A stretch of DNA of 64,000 nt from Owenia fusiformis. Lineage: Eukaryota > Annelida > Polychaeta > Sabellida > Oweniidae. The translations under genes and the position numbers were made by a program. The notes beneath the pieces were generated by a model. The model was not told the DNA's origin and did not search any database. It worked only from the letters and a program-made list of their open reading frames with translations. This document shows positions 46,499 through 58,737 of this stretch, piece by piece. Numbering within the stretch: position 1 is the stretch's first letter; every line of letters starts with the position of its first letter. The stretch covers positions 61,209,885 to 61,273,884 of the forward strand of contig CAIIXF020000001.1 in assembly GCA_903813345.2 (NCBI GenBank), given 5' to 3'.

Positions 46499-48715
46499 GT
46501 GAGTGAGGAATAAGTATACATCAATTTTACAGTTCAGAAATGCAGCAGCTTGTGGGGGTTTGCGTCATCTTCACATGAAAGTTATGATCATTGAGTTTCC
46601 AAAAAATATTATCAGCTCAAAACAATTTTCTATTTATTGGAATCAACACCTGTCGAGATCAGTAGATCTATCTGTGATATTTTCAAATCGTTTGAAGATT
46701 GACACAAACCCTCCCCCCATGGCTTCATACCCAAAAAGTATACTCTCAATAGTATAAGATAGAGGTAAGGCTGGCTTTGTTACCTACAGGGGCTATATCT
46801 TAAAAACTGAATGTATGACTCAGAATAAGAGTTTTTTCAGAAATAATGCATGGCTTTTTGAGATATGGCCTCTTACAGTAGCATTGGAACTTTTGAAAAA
46901 GCAATCAAAGCAACTATGGAATGATTACTTTCAGTTAATACCATCGCCTTTGGCAATATGTATGTGAGAGGTTTGTTGTTGGCTGAGAACTAGCAATAGT
47001 TGTGAAAGTCAATGGCAAATTTCTAATACTGAAATTGCGATTTGCTTTTTCAAATTGTTCATTTTCTTATTTGATAAACATTGCCAAATATCCCATCCTT
47101 CCATCAATCCCACACCTATTAGGTAAGTTAGTTTTGTTTTGCATCGAAATATTATACCTGGATATCATAAGTCATCCAAATGTTTGTCAGGTAAAGGCAT
47201 GATTGTGTGAGTGAGATATAGTGAGCTTATATTCCAACAACTTGTTTTTGGAACTTTTAAATTAAGTTGAAAATTAACATTTATTCAACAGTTCAAGCAT
47301 CGTCTAAGTTGATGTTGAAATATAAGTGAATTTTTGAAAGTGTCTTGGATGAATGAAATGACCAAATGTTTGTTGAAAAATGGTCAATTACTTCATTCAT
47401 AGGAGTGAATGTATGCGAGGTGAATGAGGACCAATTATTACTCCCGTCTTTTTGGAAAAAATATTTTATTTCAACTCTGTTGCTCTTTATTTCCCTGCTT
47501 TATTTTCCTTTGCTGTTTTCTCTCCTTCTGTCACCCTTTAGTTAAGTTCCTTCATATTTAAGCATTCTATTTCTCATCATTTAGTTAAGTTCCTTGCTTT
47601 ATTTAACCCTTCCTTGATAAGTGCTTTAGTTATAAGATAATATTGTCAACAATATTCCTTGGAATCAACAATAACATTCAATTTAATTTTCATTGAAACA
47701 ATTTCATTTTTGACATAAGTTGTTTTACTGTTACTTTTTAAAACATTTAAACGTAGCGCATCATTTCTTATATTTCACATTCAGTTACAGTCTCTAGAGA
47801 TCTATCACTTATGTTTTGTTTCCCGTGTGTTTATTTTGCATGGGTTTGACTCCCAGTCTCTACTTCTATTCTTTACTAACAGTCTGTTTACTATACTTGT
47901 CATAAAAACAGAAGTGCATTGTGGGTTTTGCGGATGTTTTTGGCGCGACGGTTTAGACAGGTATTAGGTGAGTTGATGACCAAAGTAGGCTAGACACTTC
48001 TGTTGATAACTGAAAAATGGAAATGCTAAACTGGGAGATCCTATTCCAACCAATTTACTCAATGCATAACAATTTTGATGTTTACTTTCATGATATTAAA
48101 TTATTCAAAAGAGCCTATTGAGGATTTTTTGCATTAAAGTTAGGCTCTTTTCTTTAATTTAGTATCTTTATTCAGTGTAAACTTTTGACCTGTTTTTAAT
48201 GAAATATAAACACTCCGAGTGAAATGACTCGAGAATCATCCAGTTATCTTAAGAAAGTAGAAGCCTCATTGGTCAATGAAATCAGTTAATTCATTAATTC
48301 ACAAATTGTAATTAAGAAACTCATGCTAAATGCTATATGTTAAGATCATGAGATTTGTTAATATAGAATGTATTGTGATACTTTAAAAGATAAAAATTTA
48401 GATAACTAGTACTGTTAATTAAACGTAATACATAATTCATGATTCAAGGAGCATTTGTACAGATCTTAAGTGAAATTGACTTACGTTCGAAGGATACAAT
48501 GTTTGAGTTTGTCATCATTCTTCTTTGTGAGTGGTCTAAATGGTCCAAAAGTGTTGGAAAATTAATTACAAGAATAGCCAAATGTGTAAACAGTTAAATC
48601 AAAAATACCTTGCTGGCAGGATTCATTAGATCTGACTTAACAGAGGCCTGAGATCTGTATAATATTCCTTGAATTCATTCTTGTCCATCAGCCTAAATGT
48701 GTTCATTGTTTTCAG
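46499..48715. other. Intron between M and C1
   Basis: No second copy of exon M and no further N exon recognised. T-rich tract near 47450-47600; nothing else. Confidence 0.5.
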
Positions 48716-48948
48716 CTTTTCTGATGGGAGTATCTGTGCTGGTGTTTGGTGTTATGGCAAAGGAGGACAGAACATGGATGCCCCGACCTGAACTGAACTA
48801 TATGTCCTGGAGCTATGGACTTGCTGTGTTATCAGCCTTCTTTGCATTCTTCTCGGGGCTGGCATTGGCAGTACAAGGAATGATAGTGAAAGAGAGAGCT
48901 CTTGAGAAGGAGGGTCATGAAATGGCACCTCTGCCACCCAAGATCTAA
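48716..48948 (+). CDS. Claudin-like last exon C1 (TM3 end, loop 2, TM4, short tail)
   Basis: Acceptor CATTGTTTTCAG. Encodes FLMGVSVLVFGVMA (end of TM3), loop 2 KEDRTWMPRPELNYMSW, TM4 SYGLAVLSAFFAFFSGLALA, and a ~25-residue charged tail ending LPPKI. AATAAA at 49903-49908 would give a ~1-kb 3' UTR. Confidence 0.88.
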
Positions 48949-51900
48949 TATTTCCGTCATCTATTGCTTATAAACAATTTAGCTTTTGTAACATTCCATT
49001 TTTCATATAACAAGACATTCCTAATGTTGAAGTGAACTGTGTCTACTTGCTTGTAATTTATATCAATTTGGTTATTTCAAACATTTGAAAAAGACAGGAT
49101 TTGACATTGAAACATTCCTTTTAAACGCAGGCAAATTATGCGCCAATAGGAGATCCCATTTCTCAAGATGGACAAAAAAGATTACTATGAAATGGAAACA
49201 AGTTGTATAAAGCAAAACACGCTTGCAGGACTTGATTCAAAGATTAGCTGTCATTTGTAAATAACATATACAAGAGTATTTTTATGGCAAAGTTATACAG
49301 TAATTTTTAACTTCACACATTCTCTGATTAGTCCGGGAATATAAATTCTAGTAGAACGCTCACAATCATAGCTGATTGGTGGCTATGTATATATACTCTT
49401 CTTTTTTATATTACAATGATGTATATACTCTGGTGAAGATTAGTTTTATAACATTAAATTATAGCATTTTACAATTCAATTAGAAGAGTTGATTGAAGAT
49501 ATTTTCTCAGAAAGAAAATTAGTATCTGATAAAAGAAATTTAAAATAGATTTGTGACAATGTGTGATATCTCAATCTACTTAGGGAGTCCTGTCATTTCA
49601 GAGCACATTTTCATGTACTGCAAATATTGATAGAAACAGTCTTGTATAATTTTTATCAGAAATTGAAATAATTCTAGCTTATTGTACCAACATAGTATCC
49701 AGAAGAGATAAATATTTTTATTCAACTCCTCAATTTGTAATTCCAACTATACGATGTACATTCCTGGTTTTATACAAAACATTTTATGAATCATGAATCA
49801 AAAATTCAAGAATGTGAGGCCATGAAGACCAATGATACGAGAGATCACTTGAACTCCCATATTAACCTCATACGTGTATAACTTAACTCTGTATACAATT
49901 TGAATAAACAAAAGATTTGTAAAAAACATTGTCTTGCTTTATGTGTCAATAAATGTCACATTTGGAATTGAATTTTAGGTTTTTAGGACAACAGAAGCAG
50001 AAGTATGCATTTATGGATAAATTTAATTGATTTGTAAAATGGCTAGCCATCAGTAGAATAGTACTAAAATAGTTGCATCATTATTGAAGTAAGCCTTCTA
50101 AATGGTTATGTAATTCTAATGATTGATGTAAGCCGTTACAAATGAATTCAGTTTTTCTCTGACCAAGGTGAGTATTAGTTAAGTTATTATTAGCAATATA
50201 TAGTTAAGGATGCCTCCCCAACCTGCTTTCCCAGCTGCTGCTGCTGCAAATTTTCTACACTTAATTTTCTTGAAATATTCAGTTATGTCGTATTTGATAG
50301 TGTTAAAAGTAAATGAGTTTAAAGTAAAGTTGCGACTTCTAATTTAAAATATTTTGAGACGTATGAAGAATTTGAATAATATTTATTTTAGAAACAAGAT
50401 TTTTTGTAACTATCGTATAAATAATATGAAAACACTTATTTGATACATTTTTCAAATACTTCAATTTTTATTAAAAATTTCATTTATAAACATAAAATTA
50501 CTTCTAAAACCACTTTCTTGTAAGTCTATAAAGCGTGGAAACACTTATCTTGTGTATTTTGTTCATTCAAGTGATGCATAGTTTATACTCCTGGAGTATT
50601 GACAGATTTGCTACTTTCATTAACTGGAGGGAATGTTAGTTATTTAGTGAGATTTTTAGACCTCGATTTCATGGGAAAATATCAAAATTTCTTCGTTTGA
50701 TTATTCTAATAAATGAGAGGAAAAGAAGATATCTCATGTCCTGGACTATTACCTTGGGGCTATTTTAGAATTTATTTTACAAAAAAACATAATTGGAGAA
50801 CTAAATTGTTGAGGTTAGAAAGTCTGGTGTTCGGTCACCAAAACTTCCTTTAGTTCACATTTTTGGTACTAAAAAGTTGATCATGTGTAGTTTTGAGTCT
50901 TATCATTTGAAGCAGCAACTGGGAAAGCTGTGGACCATGCAGTATTTCATTTTGCTTTTGAATAGGTAAGTTCCACTTTCATTCCTTGCATTGTTATTTG
51001 TATGTGTGTACCGTGGGGTGATGGGTTAAGTTCACATTCCAAGAAGAGACGTAAATCTTCAAAAATCATCCCATTGTTTATCTATCAATCCTAATTTTTG
51101 GGATTAAGAATCCAATATCACTGTTCCACACTTGGATGACTCTTAAACTGCAGTTAATATCATTCAAGATAGTGGCCAAAATTCTTCGTTTTTGATAAAA
51201 AAAAAGACTTCGGCTTGACTAAGTTAACTAGCTGCAATCGAAGATTTATGGATAATGAAAGAATTTTGGCCACCTTATGGAATGATGCTAACTGCAGTTA
51301 GAGTCATCGAACCGTGGAACATTTTAATTGAGATTTATGGTGGGACATCCTCTTTTCAAACTTGTAGACTACAAAATTTACGGTAAAAACCTCGAACTGT
51401 TGATCAGCAGAAAATAAGTATGATAGTAATAGTATGATGAGAGCAAGAAATGTTCAGCCTAATTTTTTTCAAAACTTGCCTCTATTTTTAACCTTATAAT
51501 GAGTATTATGGGATAATCACTGAACTTTAATGACAAATGTGGATTGACCCCTTCACTCACCCATGGTTTCATAATATTCATATTACATTTTACTTAAGTT
51601 CGTTTATTTTATACATGTTACAGGATCATATAAACATCATGCTTCTTTGAGAGCCAAAAGATTCAGACACATTTTAGATTAGATTATACTTGAATCATTG
51701 AATGACTTATAAACCTAGTTCATATAGTTCATGCATTAATCATCTAGAAGTCTTCAGATTTTAAGCAATATTGGTTACCACGGCAATGAATTATGGGTCT
51801 TGCACGTGCAACCAGGACATGTAAATTCATATAGCTGAGAGTCTCTCATGTCTAAAATGACAAGTACATGTAGTTATGATTTTTTCTATTCATTGATCTT

Positions 51901-51952
51901 ATGTCCAACGTTATGAATTGATTGTTCTTAACAATAGTTCTTTAATTTCCAG
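48949..51952. other. C1 3' UTR and intron before C2
   Basis: Candidate polyadenylation signal at 49903. No first or middle exon recognised; AT-rich unique sequence. Confidence 0.45.
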
Positions 51953-52281
51953 CCCTTGTTATGCTGATTGCTTGTATCGTGTTCGGTGTTGGAGCTAACG
52001 ACCGAGCCTGGATGCCTCGGCCAGACCAGAACTACTTCAGCTGGAGCTTCGGGTTTTACATCATTTCCATGTTTTTCTCCGTCTTCGCTGGGCCTCCCAT
52101 TTTGATGCATGCCATGCAAGTACGGAGAGATGCCCCCAAGGAACGACCCGAACTTTACGCCATGGAACAATTTGGTTATTCACAGACTGGCAGTATGCCT
52201 TCAGTGGCTGGTACTGCCATGTCTAAGGTTTCCAAGGCATCTACTCCATACCCAATGGGCCCAAATATGAACAGATACTAA
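51953..52281 (+). CDS. Claudin-like last exon C2 (TM3 end, loop 2, TM4, long tail)
   Basis: Acceptor TTTAATTTCCAG. Encodes LVMLIACIVFGVGA, loop 2 NDRAWMPRPDQNYFSWSFG, TM4 FYIISMFFSVFAGPPILMHA, and a ~56-residue tail rich in Ser/Thr/Met/Pro (SMPSVAGTAMSKVSKASTPY) ending NMNRY. AATAAA at 53058-53063. Confidence 0.88.
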
Positions 52282-52818
52282 ACTATTTGGAGAAAGAACT
52301 GTTCTATTCGATCATTCCAATCTCCTTTCAGCTTATATATGGAGATCTATAACTTGGAAGTATCTTTTATTCCAGTGCATATCATTCAAAATTATTCAGT
52401 TTAAGAACAGCATGTTTTTCTTCATGTATCCATATTGTGACAATGTTTATAAAAAAACAACTAGACATTTCATTTTCCTGAATTATTAATGTTTGTTTGT
52501 TTATCGGAATGTCATTTTGTCATTAGAAATTCCAACAATATTCTAGCCTGTAATTTGTAAATATTTCAGTTTATGATTTCCTAAAATATACTTGCCCTGT
52601 CTGTATAGCTTGTTTTTCAAAAGCTTTAGAGCTGTATATAATCATTTAATATGTAACCATTCCATGAAATCGTTTCAGGATGGACTAATTGGTGACAATG
52701 CATTAGAACATCATTTAAAGCATTGTCATTCATGATTTCATTTAGTAATACCATGTCTGATTGAGATTTTAAATACTATTTCTAATAACAATTCGACTGT
52801 AGCTTCTGTAGTTCCAAA

Positions 52819-52895
52819 GAGGGGGGATACCCAGAATTCATATATGAACATCTAGAGCTTCGTAGTTCATCTATGAATTCTGGAGTATGCCCTCG
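52819..52895. repeat. Hairpin MITE, family copy 2
   Basis: AGAGGGGGGATACCCAGAAT.. faces ..ATGAATTCTGGAGTATGCCC. Related to 20148-20264. Lies in the 3' UTR region of C2. Confidence 0.7.
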
Positions 52896-53352
52896 TCTTA
52901 GTTATCATTTAAATTCACACTGATTGTATGAGTTTTTGAGTTCTGTACTTAAACATTCCCAGTTTTAAAATCCATCAAATGATGATTATAATATTTTATA
53001 TTCTTACAAAGTGTTCTTAGCAGATGTAGTTAGACATTTTTATACCAATCATGTATAAATAAAATATTTTATTAAAAACCATATTTTCAATGACTTTCTT
53101 CGTTGTTGTCTTCTACGTGCACAAATAAAACTGGTGTGAGTTGAAACAAAATGTAAGTTCTGATCTGAATGTATCAAGCCATGAAGATGGCGGTATCATT
53201 AGCATTAGGTCCAAAGAAAGGGACAAGGGGATAGAGACCATTGCTGATGCCATATACAATTATCTATTAGTATATTATCATGTCAATATATTTTGTAAAC
53301 AAAAAAAAATATTCCCAACTTTCATGCATGTTTTGCTGTTCTGGTATTTCAG

Positions 53353-53639
53353 GTGGTCTATTGGCGATTTCTGTGATTGTCTTCGCAACAATGTGCAAAG
53401 ATGACCGCACGTGGATGCCAAGGCCAGAATACAATTATCCGTCTTGGTCATTTGGTTTTGCTGTCATTAGTGGGTTCTTCTCAATATTTGGTGGGATCTG
53501 TCTGCTGATTTGTGGGTTTATAGTCGTATATGGACCTCCCGGGTACCCTCTTGGAGAGAAAGAGGGCGTAACGAAGACACAATCCCACCAAATGATCCCG
53601 ACTCATAAATCACAGATGCAGCCACCTCCAGGACCATAG
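53353..53639 (+). CDS. Claudin-like last exon C3 (TM3 end, loop 2, TM4, proline-rich tail)
   Basis: Acceptor TCTGGTATTTCAG. Encodes GLLAISVIVFATMC, loop 2 KDDRTWMPRPEYNYPSWSFG, TM4 FAVISGFFSIFGGICLLICG, and a ~40-residue tail with PPGYPLGEKEG and the end QMQPPPGP. AATAAA at 54266-54271. Loop 2 is closest to C1 by eye. Confidence 0.88.
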
Positions 53640-56600
53640 GAACGGAGATAAACAATTACTGATCTACAATGGAGATATATTTATTCCATCGGTACCATTC
53701 CATCAGTTAGACATTTCCAGGTGTGTAAACCGGAGAAAAAATTGTAACTGCAAATTTTGAGAAATATGAGGTAATTTACCACCTTGGGACTTCCTTTCCC
53801 GCGCCTCACACCCGGCTACGCAGATGCATTTTTAGATCCGTATAGACTAGCTACACATTTCATACTGGGGGAGTCGGACTAATAGAATTCTATGTAGATA
53901 AACTTTTCTTACTTGTAAATAGATGGCGATCATAACTTGAAGTTTCATAAAAGCCAACCATGATGATTCAGTGTGGCATCAAGTCCTTTCATCTCGTCTC
54001 CGCAACTAAAAGCTATATGTGTGACAAAAATAGTCTATAGAGACAGATGGCGGAGAATTGATGCAAGACACTTATGATTAAAAGAGATTACATGTATCCC
54101 CTGTAAATAAAAAATATGCTTAATGATGTTGGAATATTTCTGAATGATATATGTATGTAGAAATTATGTAGACTATATAGTATGCTAAACAAAATCCAGA
54201 AAACATGTTCAGCAACTATCGTATCTCTAAATGATGTATAGTTTTGACATTTTGTACCTGTCTAAAATAAAATTGATTTTTGTGAAATATAATAATGTGA
54301 GTTGTTGTTTAGAATACAGATGTGAGGAAACCGTTTAAGCTAATTTACAAATGGATTTTATGTCTCGCTAATTCACATCAATATTAATTTCAACTTTTTT
54401 AGTCTTAACAGTTAACACACAATCAAGGTCTTTGCATTAGGACAACTTTAACGCAGTTATAAAGATGGATGTAGTTGGAAAACTTAATGCGGGACAAAGT
54501 TAATGTGTATGGACTAAGATAACTTAACCACTATGAGACATCACAATGATGCTGAGCCTATGGAATGGCAATTTTCAAATAAATTAATTGTTCTTCGTCT
54601 GAACCAATACTTGCATTCATTATCTTGGTTCCATCCTCATGATTCATGCCATTTGTTCAGGCTCTTAATAAGAAATCAGCTTTTCCACCATTTGAGTGGA
54701 TAGTGGAAATTTTCAAGAAATTGTGCCTTTTATTTGACCCCAGCACTGCTCCCCACTTGACGTTACGTTTTTATAACAAAATGGATGAAATGCCGTCGGA
54801 GGAAGTGTTTCAACGTACGGGTATAATATTTGTATACAAACTGACCTACTTGGTGAAGATGCTGAAAATAAAATCTCGCTCTGCCGGAGGTTAGTAGTAA
54901 TCCATTTTGTTATAAAGACGTTCAGGTCGGGACCAGAGCCCCGGGGAATGATGAAGTTCGGTGCCATATCCCAGGAACAATTATGCATATTTTACTTTGT
55001 ATAGTATCAAGATTCGTTACGGCTCATGTTTTACCGTATTCAAACTTTCGATATCATTAAATATGATGCAAGATATATTCTGTAGAACACAAGGTACTGG
55101 TGGTAATTCTGTCCAGGAGTGAAAAACGACGAATTCTAGGGGTTTTACTTAGAATGAGATGTATGATCTTGGGATCGATAGACTTTTCCAATTTTGATGA
55201 TACGCTAAATAATCGGAACTGTTTGAAGAAAGTATGTAATCTCATATTAGTCCTGCATAAAATAAAATAACTCTATATTTGGATAAATTCAATGTTTATT
55301 GCTTGGTATGTCCTTGTACACCAGGGTATGAATACAATATTTGCATAGGTGTACAAGATTTCAAGATGACAACAATCAACAACAACAGCTCATATGATAC
55401 ATAATTAGGAAGGTTAAGCTACACGTTTTATATTAAGCGAATTTGTTCGTGAACGTGTAATATTCTTTTAAAAACGTGTAGCTTGACCTCTCTAATGAAA
55501 CTAAAATTCGTTGTATAAAGTAGTCCGGGAGAGTAAGACTCTATTTTGATATGTGTTCACGTAGACAGGTTTTACTCAATGTCATATAATCAGATCGAAG
55601 TAATGCCACACTACCCTACCACGTGACCACATTTAAAAATGATACAGGGTACGGTTAAGTTGCAAATGGAGCGGGTATTCTCTATCTTTGTCAATTGGGC
55701 TTTTCTGGTAATAATACGTTGCAAACTGCTCGATAAATCTATACAATGTATAGTAGAACACTTAGAATATGTGTAAAATCTAGTATACATTCAGAACTAT
55801 GGAAATAAACAAACGTCCTCCATTTGCAACTTCCCTGTAGCCTGTACTTCTTTTAAAGGAATACAGGATACAGTATGGGGGTATAGTAGTGTGAATGCAT
55901 GACTAAAGTGGTGATTTGAAACTATGGGATTCGATACTATCAATGTTTCCCAGTACACACCTCATTTTATGCACTGCCGTACAGCAACGGCAGGGTTTGT
56001 CTCCACAATTTCAAAATATGCCGTACGGTTACCGTAGCTCATATGCGACTGCAACTATGTGGCCGAGAACATCGACAGTGAACTTATAGGATTGATCATA
56101 AAGTTCTCATACTATACAATACACGAGCACAGAGTGTGGCATGTTCAGTGTAAAACCTGCCTAGGTTACAAATGTTCATGTTCGTATTGATAAATAATAA
56201 AAGCCCTGTCAGCCACCCGGGGCCAGCCATAAGCTGGAAAACCATATCAGTAGCAGTTCGTTCGATGTGTTTCTCTGCCTACCTACTATTGCACTAAACG
56301 AAATGCTACGGAGACTGTTGGGTAAAAATATGCTTGTATTTCTAGTTACCCAAACTCCCATTCTTGGCACATACATTATCTTTTAAAGGTAGAGGCCCAC
56401 CTTGTTTCCTAAACTACAATACTATTCCATCTATACTATTCATTGGATTTGTACCTTTTTAACATGGATGATACTATTACTTATTTTGGCCAGTTATTCT
56501 GCTCTTGAGATGTTCTGGCAGAGGTATCATTATCACATTTAGCAGTGGATTACTGATGCACTGTTTAACATGGGGATATATAAGTAAAACAATCAACTCT

Positions 56601-58033
56601 ACACCTGTTCAGGCAAAACTGCCCAAAATAGCAGGTAACATTTTTACAGACTTAGGGATATGTACATTATTTACATTTTAGTAAAATTATACAAATCAAT
56701 CACACCACACGGGCAATTATGTTCAACCAAATTCAAGGTTATAAAACTAATTCTTAAAATTAAGGCATCCGAACAACTTAATACTCGGGCAAATGTTGAA
56801 TGATGAAATCCATAACATCTTCTGAGTATGATCTTTTGATTTAATCGAGGGATACAGTCACATCAGATCAGTGTCTGTCTCGTCGAATGATCAGTGTTAT
56901 GCATGAGTCCTGCCTCGAGTATAAGTATCACTTGATTATTAAAAGGAAAATTCATTTTCTCTTATAAATATTGGTTACGTGTCTCGTGAATATAGTTGCC
57001 GGTGTAGTCGATAAAATATATACTATATTTAGTAACAGATAGTATACAATGCAGCTTAGAGGCTCATAGGAATTCATAAAATTGATGTAGAAGTTTTAAC
57101 CCTGGAGTTTTAAGCAATTCACCATTTTAGAAAATGTTGCTAGCTATAAAATACATTGATTTTCATTTCAATGTACTTTCCAATTGGTAGTCTTCAATGT
57201 TATAAATGGAAAAGAGAATGAAGGGAAAGGCGGACTGCATGGTAACCCTAAACATTTATTACTAGCAAGCAGTATGAATTTGTCGGTATTATTACTTAAA
57301 AATTAACAATTCTATTCAACGTATGGTTTAATTTTAAAATAATGATACACCTTGAATGCTAGTCTCATCGACAAGACCTCTTCTAAAATCTTTCTTCACC
57401 TTAACTAATTATGACCAGCAGCAAGAGACTATGAACCTGTGTGAAACATATCCTATATTTATAAATAACATATGGAACGTATGAAATTAGCATGTGAACT
57501 AGATGAAAATGTGAAATGTATGAAACATATGAACCATATCAAAATGTGATATATATGAAATATGTGAAACATATCAAATATGTGAAACATACAAAAATGT
57601 AGAGTATATGAAATATGTAAAACGTATGAAACAAATATTTAAATATGTGCTGACTAAGATGAATGAATGATCATATGTATCAACGATATCTGTTCACGTG
57701 ACACGATTATGTTCAAAATACACGTGCTTACAAGTTTACCCAGAAACTTGAATGTCATCATTATAATTTTCAAATTCAATGTTTACGAATAAACGTAATT
57801 ATTGGGACTAATATGTGGGACTACTACTAATATAATAAGGACTTCAATGAGAAAGTCACTTAAATCGTCATAAAAATATTGATCATTTTGTTTTATGGTT
57901 AGTTCGCTTCACAAATTGGGGTCTTGACACAGTGCTCGTCATCAACCCGTATTGTAGGATCCTGCACAAGACGTCACTGTTCAATCATGATAATACAAAG
58001 TGCAGGCAGCATTGGCGCCGGGAGGTTTCTTGA
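53640..58033. other. C3 3' UTR, then long non-coding spacer
   Basis: No gene recognised. Open frames near 54646-54988 on both strands resemble nothing and overlap each other. Contents: hairpin at 55411-55489, CCGTACGG-rich patch at 55975-56035, and a degenerate ~20-bp ATATGTGAAACATAT repeat at 57500-57640. Confidence 0.5.
55411..55489. repeat. Hairpin with ~19-bp stem
   Basis: AGGTTAAGCTACACGTTTT faces AAAACGTGTAGCTTGACCT with one or two mismatches and a ~40-bp loop. Confidence 0.75.
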
Positions 58034-58714
58034 TTAGGCATCGGCAGCCTCAGACTCTATCCAAGGTACGTCTTTATCCTCTATGCTGGAGTATGGATTG
58101 TTCCCACTGGGTTTCCCATTACGTCCATTTTCCTGAGGTTGCAGTTTTTCCTCTTCCTCTGACGTCAGGCGTTCCTGATCTTCAGCTTTCTTCTGGTTGC
58201 GTTTAACACAGATATACGCCAAGAGGAACACAACTACAAAATAGCCAATGACCAGAAGGCAAACGATAAGGCTAATGATATGAATGAGCGGGATCGTGAA
58301 CAACTCTTCACAGACAACGTGCTCAATTTGCTCGCCAGCATCGCTCCGGTAACTAGCAACCACGCACACGTTGTATGGCGTGTCATGATTCAGATGCATG
58401 ATCCAATACGAGTTATTCGTTGGCCCTAGTGGGTCACTATTGAAATTCAACTTGCCAGTTCGGTACTTCACTTTGAAATGATTTATATGCTGTTGTGTAA
58501 TATTTTTTGAATAGGTCATATTCCAACCGACGTGAATGGCGTCAGTTTTACTCGTCAAATGGACAACTTTCATAGAAAACACCTCATTTTCAAGTTCTTC
58601 AATGTTTGAGTTATTGGAAGGTGCCATATTGACCATGGGGACTTCTGTCCCAGTGGTGTCCTGCCCCATAACGAGGCTCGCCACCAGATGGAGTCCCAGC
58701 AGATGCACCAACAT
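58034..58714 (-). CDS. Small type I membrane protein with one fibronectin type III domain
   Basis: 226 residues in one coding exon on the minus strand. Start chosen at the Met giving a signal peptide (MLVHLLGLHLVASLVMG); an acceptor (TCTACTTGCAG, exon from 58737) places an intron in the 5' UTR, so the open frame further upstream is not used. Residues ~47-141 form an FN3 domain (AIHVGWNMT, FKVKYRTG, TPYNVCVVASYRS). TM ~143-167 (SLIVCLLVIGYFVVVFLLAY). The ~59-residue cytoplasmic tail is Glu-rich, with NNPYSSIEDKDVPW and the end ESEAADA. Four N-glycosylation sequons (NNS, NMT, NIT, NNS) and two extracellular Cys. The layout recalls short FN3 receptors or FNDC-type proteins; I cannot name the family. 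Confidence 0.8.
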   Translation of the reverse strand: MLVHLLGLHLVASLVMGQDTTGTEVPMVNMAPSNNSNIEELENEVFSMKVVHLTSKTDAIHVGWNMTYSKNITQQHINHFKVKYRTGKLNFNSDPLGPTNNSYWIMHLNHDTPYNVCVVASYRSDAGEQIEHVVCEELFTIPLIHIISLIVCLLVIGYFVVVFLLAYICVKRNQKKAEDQERLTSEEEEKLQPQENGRNGKPSGNNPYSSIEDKDVPWIESEAADA

Positions 58715-58737
58715 TGTAACAGCCAGTTGACGCCTAT

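Larger units (their letters stand above)
32140..53639 (+). other. Claudin-like locus: three first exons, one middle exon, three last exons
   Basis: The order on the plus strand is N1 (32140-32404), N2 (41574-41850), N3 (45568-45823), M (46346-46498), C1 (48716-48948), C2 (51953-52281), C3 (53353-53639). N exons start with their own ATG and end in phase 1. M enters and leaves in phase 1. C exons enter in phase 1 and carry their own stop, each followed by an AATAAA (49903, 53058, 54266). I searched the introns for a second TM2/TM3 exon and saw none. The product is a PMP22/claudin-type four-span membrane protein with the W..GLW..C..C loop. Combinatorial use of the exons is inference from order and phase. 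Confidence 0.75.

Noticed and set aside
54646-54988. Overlapping 82- and 91-codon frames on opposite strands
   Set aside because: No domain, no splice support, and mutually overlapping; most likely chance.
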